Assembly (NCBI GenBank): GCA_029099805.1
Contig: JAQXOR010000081.1
Coordinates: forward strand, 1-50,939
Direction of reading: 5' to 3'
Length of the DNA: 50,939 nt
From: Lachnospiraceae bacterium
GTDB taxonomy: Bacteria > Bacillota > Clostridia > Lachnospirales > Lachnospiraceae
The stretch's first letter is position 1; every line of letters starts with the position of its first letter. Of the stretch, positions 42,476 through 50,791 are shown in pieces. A model generated the notes under the pieces. The model had not been told where the DNA came from. It saw nothing but the letters and a program-made list of their open reading frames with translations, and searched no databases. Both the position numbers and the translations under genes were made by a program.

Positions 42476-44758
42476 TTATTTTTTAATTTCTTTTTTCGGC
42501 TTTGCGCTCTTTTTAGCAGGAGTCTTTTTCTGTACCGGCTTCGGCTCTTTCTTCACCGGTTCCTCTTCGCAGGAGAATACCATCACGGAAAGACCCGGAA
42601 TCGTAATCGTGATGGAATTGTCACGATTATTCCAGTTGACCGGCTTTGACAGGACTGCACGCGGGTTGCCCTCCCCCGTACCGCCGAACTCTTTCTTATT
42701 GCTGTTAAAAATCTCCTTAAACTTGCCTGCAAACGGTACGCCGACACGATACCCTGTATGTTCCACCGGAGTAAAGCTGCATACAACCAGAAGCTGCTCC
42801 TTCGCATCGGCGGAGCGACGAAGGAATGTAATGATACTGCGTTCCGCATCCATGCAGTCAATCCACTCAAAGCCCTCCTGCAGGTAATCCCCCTCATATA
42901 ACGCCGGATGTAAAGTGTAGAACCGGTTCAACTCTTTATAGTAGGTCTGCATTTCGCGGTGAGATTCATACTGCTTTGTCAGCTCCCACTCCAGGCTCTT
43001 TGCCTCGCTCCATTCCGAAAACTGGGCAAAATCCTGGCCCATAAACAACAGCTTTTTCCCCGGATGCATCATCATATAGCCATACGCCGCACGCAGGTTA
43101 TCAAACTTCTGTTCATACGTTCCCGGCATCTTATTTACCATAGAGCCTTTTCCGTGTACCACCTCGTCGTGAGAAAGTACCAGTACAAAATTCTCGCTAT
43201 GTGCATACATAATGCTGAAGGTAAGAGCTCCCTGATTGCCTTTCCGGTAAATCGGGTCGGTCTTCATGTAGTTCGTAAAGTCATTCATCCAGCCCATATC
43301 CCACTTATAATCAAAACCGAGTCCCCCATCCTTAACATCGTGGGTTACCATCGGCCATGCGGTAGATTCTTCCGCAATCATAACCACACCCGGATTACGT
43401 TTTTTCATCATGGAATTCAGATGCTTAAACAATTCAATGGCTTCCAGATTTTCGTGGCCTCCGTATTTGTTTGCCACCCATTCGCCGTCCTGCTTTCCGT
43501 AATCCAGATACAGCATGGAAGCAACTGCATCAATCCGGATACCGTCTGCGTGAAACTCTTCTGCCCAATACATTGCATTCGCAATTAGGAAATTCGATAC
43601 CTGCGGTCTGCCGTAATTAAAAATCAGAGTCCCCCAATGCGGATGACTTCCCTGCCTCGGATCCTTATGCTCATAAAGACAGGTCCCGTCAAATGCGGAA
43701 AGTCCAAAGGTATCACGCGGAAAATGAGCCGGTACCCAGTCCAGTATTACCCCAATTCCCTGCTCATGCATATAGTTCATAAAGAACTTAAAATCCTCCG
43801 GTGTCCCGTAACGTGCGGTCGGTGCATAGTAACCGGTCACCTGATAGCCCCAGGAACCGTCAAACGGATGCTCCATTACCGGAAGCAGTTCAATATGGGT
43901 GTATCCCATTTCTTTCACATACTCCGCTACCATCACCGCCAGCTCCCGGTAGTTATAAAAGCTGCCATCCTCCTCGGTCGGCTTTTTGAAAGAACCCAGA
44001 TGCAGCTCATAAATCGACATCGGCTTTTCCTTTGAGCGATTCTGCGTCTTCTCCGCCTGCCATGCAGCATCCGTCCATACAAAAGAGGAAGAATCAAACA
44101 CAACAGATGCCGTATCCGGGCGCTTCTGCGCCGCTGATGCGTACGGATCGGCCTTTAAAACGGTAAGTCCGCCCTTTACCTTTATTTCATATTTATAAAT
44201 ATCTCCCTGCTGCAATCCCGGCACAAACAGTTCAAAAATACCGTACTTCTCATGACGGTGCATCGGATGTCGTCTTCCGTCCCAGAAATTGAAATCGCCG
44301 ACAACACTCACACGCACCGCATTCGGAGCCCACACTGCAAACCTCACTCCGTCTACACCATCCACGGTCATAGGATGTGCACCAAGCATTTGATACGCCG
44401 TATAATGAATTCCTTTGGAAAACAGCTCCATTTCCTTTTCGGAAAGTGTCGGTGCAAAGCGGTATACATCCTCGGTATCCACTACGCCGGATTCATATAC
44501 CACACGGTACCGGTATGTCCTTATATTTTTCTGTGTCATAAGAACAGCAAAAAAACCATCCTCATCTACACATTCCATCGGGTACTCCTTGGAACGGTAA
44601 AGAACGCTCACCTTGCAGGCATCCGGAAAATACGCCTGAATCAATGTTCCGACCTCAGTCTTATGAGCTCCCAGAAACTCATACGGTTTATCCTCTTCCG
44701 AATACACAACTGCCTCAATTCGTCCCCAGTGCATCATATCATACAATTGTTTCTCCAT
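42476..44758 (-). CDS. glgB: 1,4-alpha-glucan branching enzyme
   Basis: The 760-residue GH13 enzyme makes alpha-1,6 branches in glycogen. Two N-terminal beta domains (about 1-110 and a CBM48 at 115-215) precede the barrel. The four GH13 motifs are present: VILDWVPAHF near 340, DGIRIDAVASM with the nucleophile Asp near 411, MIAEESTAWP near 462 and LSHDEVVHGKG near 531. The enzyme is normal to about residue 725, then has a Lys/Pro-rich tail (30 residues) that is not typical. No other glycogen genes are nearby. It follows the DUF624 gene by 32 bases. Confidence 0.97.
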   Translation of the reverse strand: MEKQLYDMMHWGRIEAVVYSEEDKPYEFLGAHKTEVGTLIQAYFPDACKVSVLYRSKEYPMECVDEDGFFAVLMTQKNIRTYRYRVVYESGVVDTEDVYRFAPTLSEKEMELFSKGIHYTAYQMLGAHPMTVDGVDGVRFAVWAPNAVRVSVVGDFNFWDGRRHPMHRHEKYGIFELFVPGLQQGDIYKYEIKVKGGLTVLKADPYASAAQKRPDTASVVFDSSSFVWTDAAWQAEKTQNRSKEKPMSIYELHLGSFKKPTEEDGSFYNYRELAVMVAEYVKEMGYTHIELLPVMEHPFDGSWGYQVTGYYAPTARYGTPEDFKFFMNYMHEQGIGVILDWVPAHFPRDTFGLSAFDGTCLYEHKDPRQGSHPHWGTLIFNYGRPQVSNFLIANAMYWAEEFHADGIRIDAVASMLYLDYGKQDGEWVANKYGGHENLEAIELFKHLNSMMKKRNPGVVMIAEESTAWPMVTHDVKDGGLGFDYKWDMGWMNDFTNYMKTDPIYRKGNQGALTFSIMYAHSENFVLVLSHDEVVHGKGSMVNKMPGTYEQKFDNLRAAYGYMMMHPGKKLLFMGQDFAQFSEWSEAKSLEWELTKQYESHREMQTYYKELNRFYTLHPALYEGDYLQEGFEWIDCMDAERSIITFLRRSADAKEQLLVVCSFTPVEHTGYRVGVPFAGKFKEIFNSNKKEFGGTGEGNPRAVLSKPVNWNNRDNSITITIPGLSVMVFSCEEEPVKKEPKPVQKKTPAKKSAKPKKEIKK

Positions 44759-44790
44759 AAAACCCTCCTATCCCGAATTTGGTTGATTCT

Positions 44791-45462
44791 CTATTCATTA
44801 TACCAATGGTCAACTCCCGATTCTTCATCCGGCTCCTCATCCTGAGGCATATACCGCTTAAAAATATGCTCCATCGGGAAAGACACTATCAGAGTATAAA
44901 TTCCCGGGAGAAAAATAATGAGCGGCGGCATATAGAAGAAGGAATAATACAACATAAGCGCTGTTCCGACAAACAGCACCGCAAATAACAGTGTCCAACC
45001 GATATGACGGAACGACATAAAAAATGACCATTTAAATAAATTCTTTAACGTCACCGTAAACCGGGACAGCAGCGGAAAAATGTAAACCGCCGTAAATACA
45101 GTAAAAATAGCAAGTACCAGAAACATGCCAATCATCATACTGCCGTATTTGGACCCTTCCTTCGACATCTCAAGCATATAGGTAACGTCAAAGTAAAGAA
45201 GTCCGGCCAGAACCGCATAAATCAGGGTGATTATCGCTCCCTGCTTGAAATTCAGCTTAAAGGAGCGGAAAAACTCTTTCAACAAATAACTGCGTTCCCT
45301 GCGGATAACCTTTACCATTGTATAGTAAAGCGCAGTACTTGCCGGTCCTATCGTAATCACGGGGATACAGAATACAAGCCATAAAAGTCCGAGAACCATT
45401 ACATCAAAGATCTTGCTCATTAGTATGAAAAACTTATTATCTGCACTAAAAAATCCACTCAT
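44791..45462 (-). CDS. DUF624 (YesL family) membrane protein
   Basis: The 223-residue protein begins FFILMSKIFDVMVLGLLWLV, typical of YesL-type DUF624 proteins, with CIPVITIGPASTALYY and about five or six membrane segments. The family is common near carbohydrate transporters, but its function is not known. Here there is no sugar ABC transporter beside it; glgB follows instead. It has its own good promoter at 45543-45571. AGGAAGG lies eight bases before the ATG. Confidence 0.85.
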   Translation of the reverse strand: MSGFFSADNKFFILMSKIFDVMVLGLLWLVFCIPVITIGPASTALYYTMVKVIRRERSYLLKEFFRSFKLNFKQGAIITLIYAVLAGLLYFDVTYMLEMSKEGSKYGSMMIGMFLVLAIFTVFTAVYIFPLLSRFTVTLKNLFKWSFFMSFRHIGWTLLFAVLFVGTALMLYYSFFYMPPLIIFLPGIYTLIVSFPMEHIFKRYMPQDEEPDEESGVDHWYNE

Positions 45463-45542
45463 CGTAGTATCCTTCCTTTTATCATGCCACAGCTAACGCG
45501 TTCCCCTAATCACACTTCCTTCTGTGCCTTATTTTTATATCC

Positions 45543-45571
45543 ATTCTATCACATTTTACTGAAACTGTGAA
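45543..45571 (-). promoter_or_regulatory. Sigma-A promoter of DUF624-glgB-mscS-glnN
   Basis: On the minus strand TTCACA and TAGAAT are separated by 17 bases, with a TGA extended -10. The -35 lies in the last codons of the upstream ABC gene. Transcription should start near 45536. Confidence 0.65.
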
Positions 45572-47274
45572 GCATAAAGTTTATAATAAAATCCATGCCT
45601 TTTCATCAGCTCGACATGAGTTCCGCATTCCTCTATCTTACCGTTATTCAAAACAATAATCTTATCGGCGTTTTGGATGGTAGACAGACGGTGTGCGATT
45701 ACAAAACAGGTCTTTCCTTCCATCAGCTTCAGCATTGCAGAGCGGATACGTACCTCTGTCCTGGTATCCACATTAGAGGTTGCCTCATCCAAAATTAACA
45801 TTTTTGCCTCGGAGAGCATTGCCCTTGCAATTGTCAGAAGCTGCTTCTGTCCTTTGGACAGATTTACGCCATCCTCCGTAATTACGGTATCATACCCCTC
45901 CGGCAGCCGTTTTACAAACTCGTGTATTCCTGCTGCCTTTGCCGCCGCAATTACTTCCTCCCTGCCTGCACCCTCCTTGCCGTAAGCAATATTATCATGC
46001 ACCGTTCCCTCAAATACCCAGGTATCCTGTAATACCATTGCATACGCAGAACGCAGACTTTTCATTGTCACTTCCCTGTTTTCTTTCCCATCAATACGTA
46101 TCTCACCGCTCTGCGGGTCATAAAACCGCATCAGCAGATTAATAATCGTTGTTTTCCCGGCACCGGTCCGTCCCACAATGGCTACCAGTTCTCCCGCATG
46201 TGCCTTCATGAACCAGTCTCTGATAATCGGCTTCTCCGGAACATAGGAAAAGTTCACCTTTTCCATCGTCACGTTTCCCTTTACCTGTTCCAGCTCCACA
46301 GCCCCGTAGATGTCCTCCGCCTCCGTCGGTTCCTCCAAAACACGGAACACACGCTCTGCTGCGGAAAGTGCCGACTGTATCTCACTAATTACATTCGCCA
46401 GCTCATTAATCGGACCGGAAAACTTTCGGGAATACAGCACAAACGAGGAAATATCACCGAGCGACAACCGTTTCAGCAGATAGAGAATCGACCCCGCCAC
46501 CGTAACCGCCGTCAGAGAACAATTGTTAATAAAATTGACAGTCGGACCAATCATGCTTCCGTAATACTCCGCATCATAGTATGCGCACACCGCCTCCTCA
46601 TTTTTACAATCAAATCGTTCCGTCATTACCTGTTCCTTGGCATATGCCTGAATCGTCTTCTGTCCGGTAATCAGCTCTTCCACCATACCGTTTAACTCTC
46701 CCGCCTTTGCCGAACGCTTCCGGAACATCGGCCTCGTTTTCTTTGCCATAAAACGGGTATAGTATACAGAAAGCGGAATCATCAGAAACATAACCACGAC
46801 AAGTGACGGAGAAATCATCATCATCATTACAAACGAACCGACAACCGTAACCAGCCCCGCAATCACCTGTACAAAATCATTTGATACCGAGGCAGAAATC
46901 ACATCAATATCATACGACACTCTGCTGATAATATCCCCTGCCTGATTCCGGTCAAAATAACTCACCGGTAATGAAAGCAGGCGGTCAAATACCTGCTGGC
47001 GCATCCGCGCCGCCAGGCGTTGTGCAATATGCAGCATTAGCAGTGACAATGCATAGGAAAGCCCTGCGGAAACGAAATAAAAGACAAGCATCAGCCCCGC
47101 ATAATACCACACCGTGGAAAAATCCACCGCTCCTTTCCCTGCCGCAATCGCATCAACTGCCTTTCCCGAAAGAGACGGTCCCACCAGGGCAAGCAGATTG
47201 CTGGAAACCGCCAGAATAAGTGCCAGCAGCAAATGATACCTGTAATTTGACATATAACGTAATAAGCGTTTCAT
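45556..47274 (-). CDS. ABC exporter half-transporter, catalytically complete subunit
   Basis: The 572-residue protein has six membrane segments (about 15-300) and one ATPase domain. Walker A is GRTGAGKTTIINLL, the signature is LSKGQKQLL (Lys replaces the first Gly of LSGGQ), Walker B is MLILDEATSNVD with the catalytic Glu, and the H-loop is VIAHRLSTIQ. The stop of the other half-transporter is nine bases upstream, so both are made together. It should be the half of a heterodimeric multidrug or lipid exporter that keeps the hydrolytic Walker B. Substrate is unknown. Confidence 0.93.
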   Translation of the reverse strand: MKRLLRYMSNYRYHLLLALILAVSSNLLALVGPSLSGKAVDAIAAGKGAVDFSTVWYYAGLMLVFYFVSAGLSYALSLLMLHIAQRLAARMRQQVFDRLLSLPVSYFDRNQAGDIISRVSYDIDVISASVSNDFVQVIAGLVTVVGSFVMMMMISPSLVVVMFLMIPLSVYYTRFMAKKTRPMFRKRSAKAGELNGMVEELITGQKTIQAYAKEQVMTERFDCKNEEAVCAYYDAEYYGSMIGPTVNFINNCSLTAVTVAGSILYLLKRLSLGDISSFVLYSRKFSGPINELANVISEIQSALSAAERVFRVLEEPTEAEDIYGAVELEQVKGNVTMEKVNFSYVPEKPIIRDWFMKAHAGELVAIVGRTGAGKTTIINLLMRFYDPQSGEIRIDGKENREVTMKSLRSAYAMVLQDTWVFEGTVHDNIAYGKEGAGREEVIAAAKAAGIHEFVKRLPEGYDTVITEDGVNLSKGQKQLLTIARAMLSEAKMLILDEATSNVDTRTEVRIRSAMLKLMEGKTCFVIAHRLSTIQNADKIIVLNNGKIEECGTHVELMKRHGFYYKLYASQFQ

Positions 47275-47283
47275 CTCTGCCCC

Positions 47284-49044
47284 CTATTCTACATCGCCCA
47301 TTTGCTGCGTTGCAATTTCATGATAAATCTCACAGTGCTCCATTAATTCCTCATGAGGTCCGTATCCGATACAAGTTCCTTCCTCCAGAACAAGAATATT
47401 GGTCATCTGCATGACGGAAGAGGCTCTTTGCGCAACCAGAATTGTTGTTGTATCGGCATAATGCTCCCGGATATTTTTCCGTATCTCGGCATCCGTCCGA
47501 TAATCCAGTGCGGAAGAGGCATCATCCAGCAGCAGTACCTCCGGCGTCCCTGCAAGCGCTCTGGCAACCAGAAGACGCTGTCTCTGCCCGCCGGAAAGGT
47601 CCGCACCCTTAATCGCGGCTTTGTGGCAATAGCCTTCTGCTTTTCCTTCAATAAATCCGGCTGCAAGAGCATCCTTTGCAGCCTTTGCAACGGCTGTATC
47701 ATCCAGTGCTCTCCCGAAGGAAATATTTTCTTTCAGCGTGTCGGCAAACACTACATCATTCTGGAAGACTACTCCGAAACGTGCACGGAGCGTTGTTAGC
47801 GGAATCTCACGGATATCCGTTCCATCAATTAAAATCTGTCCTTCGGTCACATCATAAAACCGCATCAGCAGATTAAGAAGTGTTGTCTTTCCACAACCGG
47901 TTGAGCCGATGATTCCAAGGCTTTCCCCGTGATAAAGCCGGAACGAAATATCGCGGATACAATACTTTTCCGTTTCGCCTTCAGATGCATGATATCCAAA
48001 CGATACATGCTTAAATTCAATATGCGGTACTCTCTCGTGCAAAACCGCTTTTGCATTGTTACGCCTGCTTTCTTCCTCTGAAGGCTCCAAAAGCAATAAA
48101 TCCTCCGGTGCATCCAACACCTCTTCGATTCGTCCGGCAGATGCTGTGGCTTTCGAAGCAACCATAAAAATACGGTTAATCATAATGACCGCATTCAGTA
48201 TCATCGTAAAGTACGACAAAAATGCCACAATCTTTCCCGGTTCACTTGCTCCGGCATTGACGCGGTATGCCCCGACTACGACAACCAATGTTAAACCTAT
48301 ATTTAACAAAAGGGCCATCAGAGGTCCGGACAGTGCCATAACGCTTCCGGCACGCAGCTCCCTGTGTAACATTCCGTCATTTGCCTCTGCAAAACGCTTT
48401 TTTTCGTACTCTGTTTTTGACAGTGCCTTAATTACGCGGATACCTGATATATTTTCTCTCATAATCCGTACCATGGAATCCATGGAAGACTGAACCTTTT
48501 TATATAACGGAATCCCCTTTCGCGAAATATAAAAAATCAGCGAACCGAGAATCGGTAAAAGAATCACTAATACAAGAGTAAGTACCGGTTCCATGGTCAG
48601 TGTAATAATAATTCCGCCGATTAATATCATCGGCGCCCGTACGCCCAGCCGCTGCATCATACCTACCATCTGATGAATATTATAGGTATCGGAGGTCATA
48701 CGGGATACAAGCGACGGAATATGTAACGTATCTGTCTGTCGTCCCGACAAATTCATCGTTTTAACAAATAAATCGTGGCGTATCGCCCTCGTCACATCCC
48801 GTGCCACCAAAGATGCTTTTCTGTTCGCCAGAATGTTACAATATCTTGCCGCCACTGCGAGAAACAGCATAAACGCACCCCAGTAAAGTACCGGACGAAT
48901 TTCACCGACCGGTACCACTTCATCTAAGATATAGGACAATACCCAGGGCAGACCAAGGTCTGCAAACGTGCCCACGATTTTAATGAAAAGGCCGTACAAC
49001 ATCCGTAATGCGTACGGCCTACAATATCTGGCAATTAATTTCAT
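47284..49044 (-). CDS. ABC exporter half-transporter, degenerate-site subunit
   Basis: Starting at ATG 49044 (GGGG six bases upstream) the product has 586 residues; upstream in-frame starts would run through the hairpin leader and are less likely. It has six membrane segments and an ATPase domain. Walker A is GSTGCGKTTLLNLL, the signature is a standard LSGGQRQRL. Walker B is VLLLDDASSALD with Asp in place of the catalytic Glu, and the switch His is Gln (LVAQRASSVM). These changes are those of the non-hydrolytic half of a heterodimeric exporter. A complex hairpin region precedes the gene. Confidence 0.9.
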   Translation of the reverse strand: MKLIARYCRPYALRMLYGLFIKIVGTFADLGLPWVLSYILDEVVPVGEIRPVLYWGAFMLFLAVAARYCNILANRKASLVARDVTRAIRHDLFVKTMNLSGRQTDTLHIPSLVSRMTSDTYNIHQMVGMMQRLGVRAPMILIGGIIITLTMEPVLTLVLVILLPILGSLIFYISRKGIPLYKKVQSSMDSMVRIMRENISGIRVIKALSKTEYEKKRFAEANDGMLHRELRAGSVMALSGPLMALLLNIGLTLVVVVGAYRVNAGASEPGKIVAFLSYFTMILNAVIMINRIFMVASKATASAGRIEEVLDAPEDLLLLEPSEEESRRNNAKAVLHERVPHIEFKHVSFGYHASEGETEKYCIRDISFRLYHGESLGIIGSTGCGKTTLLNLLMRFYDVTEGQILIDGTDIREIPLTTLRARFGVVFQNDVVFADTLKENISFGRALDDTAVAKAAKDALAAGFIEGKAEGYCHKAAIKGADLSGGQRQRLLVARALAGTPEVLLLDDASSALDYRTDAEIRKNIREHYADTTTILVAQRASSVMQMTNILVLEEGTCIGYGPHEELMEHCEIYHEIATQQMGDVE

Positions 49045-49054
49045 ATAAATCCCC

Positions 49055-49154
49055 GCATTTCGCAATCTGTTTTGATTTAGCATCTCATCTTTTATGCGAA
49101 ATGCTACAGATTGCGACACAAAGTGTCGCGTGAAGAATGCTTCGCATTATTCAC
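49055..49154. promoter_or_regulatory. Leader with crossing inverted repeats and two hairpins before the ABC exporter
   Basis: GCATTTCGC (49055-49063) pairs with 49096-49104; GCAATCTGT (49062-49070) pairs with 49106-49114. The two pairs cross each other, so they are either alternatives or a pseudoknot. Beyond them are GCGACAC/GTGTCGC (49113-49129) and GTGAA-AATGC with GCATT-TTCAC (49130-49154). The last arm lies beside the ribosome binding site of the exporter gene. Confidence 0.55.
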
Positions 49155-49165
49155 ACTAAATACTC

Positions 49166-49753
49166 CTAATTTACATCATCCCGAAAAGTGACGGTACCGG
49201 TCTGTGCATCCATGGCATCCACAATCGCAAGCGACTGTAAATCAATCCCCATTCCGCGAATCTTCTCTCCGCCATCCTGAAAGCCTTTTTCGATAACGAT
49301 ACCGATGCCCTCCGTCTTTGCTCCCGCACTCTCCACAATCTCCAGAAGTCCCAGCAATGCACAGCCATTTGCCAGAAAATCATCAATAATCAACACTCTG
49401 TCCTCCGGCGAAAGGAACCGTTTGGAAACAATGACATCATATACTCTCTTGTGAGTAAAGGACTCGATTTTAGAGGAATACACTTCGCCGTCAATATTGA
49501 TGCTCTGTGACTTCTTGGCAAACACTACAGGCACATTAAAGTACTGTGCCGCCACACAGGCAATCCCAATACCGGATGCCTCAATCGTTAAAATCTTGGT
49601 AATATTCTTATCTGCAAAACGGCGTTTGAACTCCTTACCGATTTCATTAAACAGCTCAATATCCATCTGATGATTTAAAAAGCTGTCTACCTTTAAAACA
49701 TTCCCAGCCTTGACAACCCCGTCTTTCCGAATACGTTCCTTTAACAGCTTCAT
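49166..49753 (-). CDS. xpt: Xanthine phosphoribosyltransferase
   Basis: The 195-residue enzyme makes XMP from xanthine and PRPP. It has [12 protein letters not shown] near residue 20, [15 protein letters not shown] and the PRPP-binding [17 protein letters not shown] near residue 125. All are typical of Xpt. In Bacillus the gene has a guanine riboswitch; here the membrane-protein gene ends only 15 bases upstream and no purine aptamer is visible. The complex hairpin leader of the ABC exporter lies between it and the next gene. Confidence 0.95.
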   Translation of the reverse strand: MKLLKERIRKDGVVKAGNVLKVDSFLNHQMDIELFNEIGKEFKRRFADKNITKILTIEASGIGIACVAAQYFNVPVVFAKKSQSINIDGEVYSSKIESFTHKRVYDVIVSKRFLSPEDRVLIIDDFLANGCALLGLLEIVESAGAKTEGIGIVIEKGFQDGGEKIRGMGIDLQSLAIVDAMDAQTGTVTFRDDVN

Positions 49754-49768
49754 TTGTTTGCCCTCTCC

Positions 49769-50317
49769 TTATTTTCTCTTAGATTTTTTGGCTTCTCCCT
49801 GCTTTGCGGTATAAATACGGTTACCGCCCAGAAAAAGCAGCCAGTAAATTATTCGTATTACAAAGTGTATCAGTGGCAGAATCACATAACGGTAGCCATT
49901 CGTCTCCGATAGATACAGATACACATACTCTTTTACAATAATCGTTTTGCGAAGAAACAAATCAATCATGTAACTGCCCTCAGCTGCGGGGAGATTCAGT
50001 ACCACATATGCTTCTAAAAGCAGATACCACAGTGCAAGAAGCAGGACGGAAAATCCGGTTGCAGCCAACAGCACCCGGGCAGCCTTCAGCTTCTCAAATC
50101 TTCCCTTTACCGAGCAGACATACCCTGCAAGCAAAAACAGGACCGGTATCAGCAGAAACTCAAATACGACAAACCCGTTAACCTCTGCTTTCTGTTCCCC
50201 TTGTATTGCTACGCGCATCACAGACAAAACACCTGCTATGACAGAGATAATCAGATAGGAAAGTGCTGCAAACCCGGCATATCTTCCGGCTTTTCTCTGC
50301 GTTTTCTCCTTTTCCAT
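49769..50317 (-). CDS. Multi-pass membrane protein, unknown
   Basis: The 182-residue protein starts with a basic KEKTQRKAGRYAG and has four hydrophobic segments (about 14-36, 48-68, 82-106 and 143-163), ending in a basic tail (KKSKRK). GGAGG lies six bases before the ATG. No family recognised. Xpt follows by 15 bases, so the two are probably cotranscribed. Confidence 0.65.
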   Translation of the reverse strand: MEKEKTQRKAGRYAGFAALSYLIISVIAGVLSVMRVAIQGEQKAEVNGFVVFEFLLIPVLFLLAGYVCSVKGRFEKLKAARVLLAATGFSVLLLALWYLLLEAYVVLNLPAAEGSYMIDLFLRKTIIVKEYVYLYLSETNGYRYVILPLIHFVIRIIYWLLFLGGNRIYTAKQGEAKKSKRK

Positions 50318-50346
50318 TACAATCCTCCAAATATCGCATCAACCGC

Positions 50347-50410
50347 TATATTGTAATAAAGGGATATCGGAAACCGATATCCCCTTACCTCAATTCGTTA
50401 TTACAATATA
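50347..50410 (-). terminator. Terminator of the cold-shock gene inside a 64-base inverted-repeat element
   Basis: GGGATATCGG/CCGATATCCC (perfect, three-base loop) is enclosed by a second perfect 13-bp repeat: TATATTGTAATAA (50347-50359) and its complement (50398-50410). On the minus strand the inner stem is followed by TTTATTA. Confidence 0.7.
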
Positions 50411-50480
50411 ACTTATTCCGTATAAAAATCTAATCCAATTTATATATGAGAAAAAGGTACACGTAAAAAACTTACTTGAA

Positions 50481-50681
50481 TTATAACTTGGTTACATTTG
50501 TTGCCTGCGGTCCCTTAGCACCCTCAACGATTTCGAATTCAACAGCCTGACCCTCTTCCAGAGACTTGAAGCCTTCCATGTTTAAGCCGGTGTAATGTAC
50601 GAATACATCATTGCCCTGCTCATCGCTGATGAAACCAAAACCCTTCTGGTTGTTGAACCACTTAACAGTACCTTTGTTCAT
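50481..50681 (-). CDS. Cold-shock protein (CspA family)
   Basis: The 66-residue OB-fold protein has both RNA-binding motifs: KGFGFI (RNP1) and VFVHYTG (RNP2, here with Tyr). It begins [14 protein letters not shown]. It binds single-stranded nucleic acids and acts as an RNA chaperone. The ATG at 50681 with GGAGGG seven bases upstream is clearly better than one five codons earlier. A perfect consensus promoter lies 49 bases before the start, embedded in a palindrome, and a terminator follows. Confidence 0.95.
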   Translation of the reverse strand: MNKGTVKWFNNQKGFGFISDEQGNDVFVHYTGLNMEGFKSLEEGQAVEFEIVEGAKGPQATNVTKL

Positions 50682-50699
50682 AGATATTCCCTCCAAAAA

Positions 50700-50758
50700 A
50701 ATAATAGCGGTATCATTGATACCGCTATTATTATACTCTCCTTTTCAGACTGTGTCAA
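50700..50758 (-). promoter_or_regulatory. Consensus sigma-A promoter of the cold-shock gene, with palindrome over -10 to +23
   Basis: On the minus strand TTGACA (50753-50758) and TATAAT (50730-50735) are separated by exactly 17 bases. The start should be near 50723, within a perfect 15-bp inverted repeat (50700-50714 with 50718-50732). The transcript would begin with the hairpin GGTATC/GATACC. A run of T follows the palindrome, just before the ribosome binding site. Confidence 0.85.
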
Positions 50759-50791
50759 ATGGTTTTTCACTTATATAAGCACAATTTTTAC

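Noticed and set aside
49754-49768. Purine riboswitch of xpt
   Set aside because: Only 15 bases separate xpt from the membrane-protein gene, and no aptamer core is present upstream of that gene.
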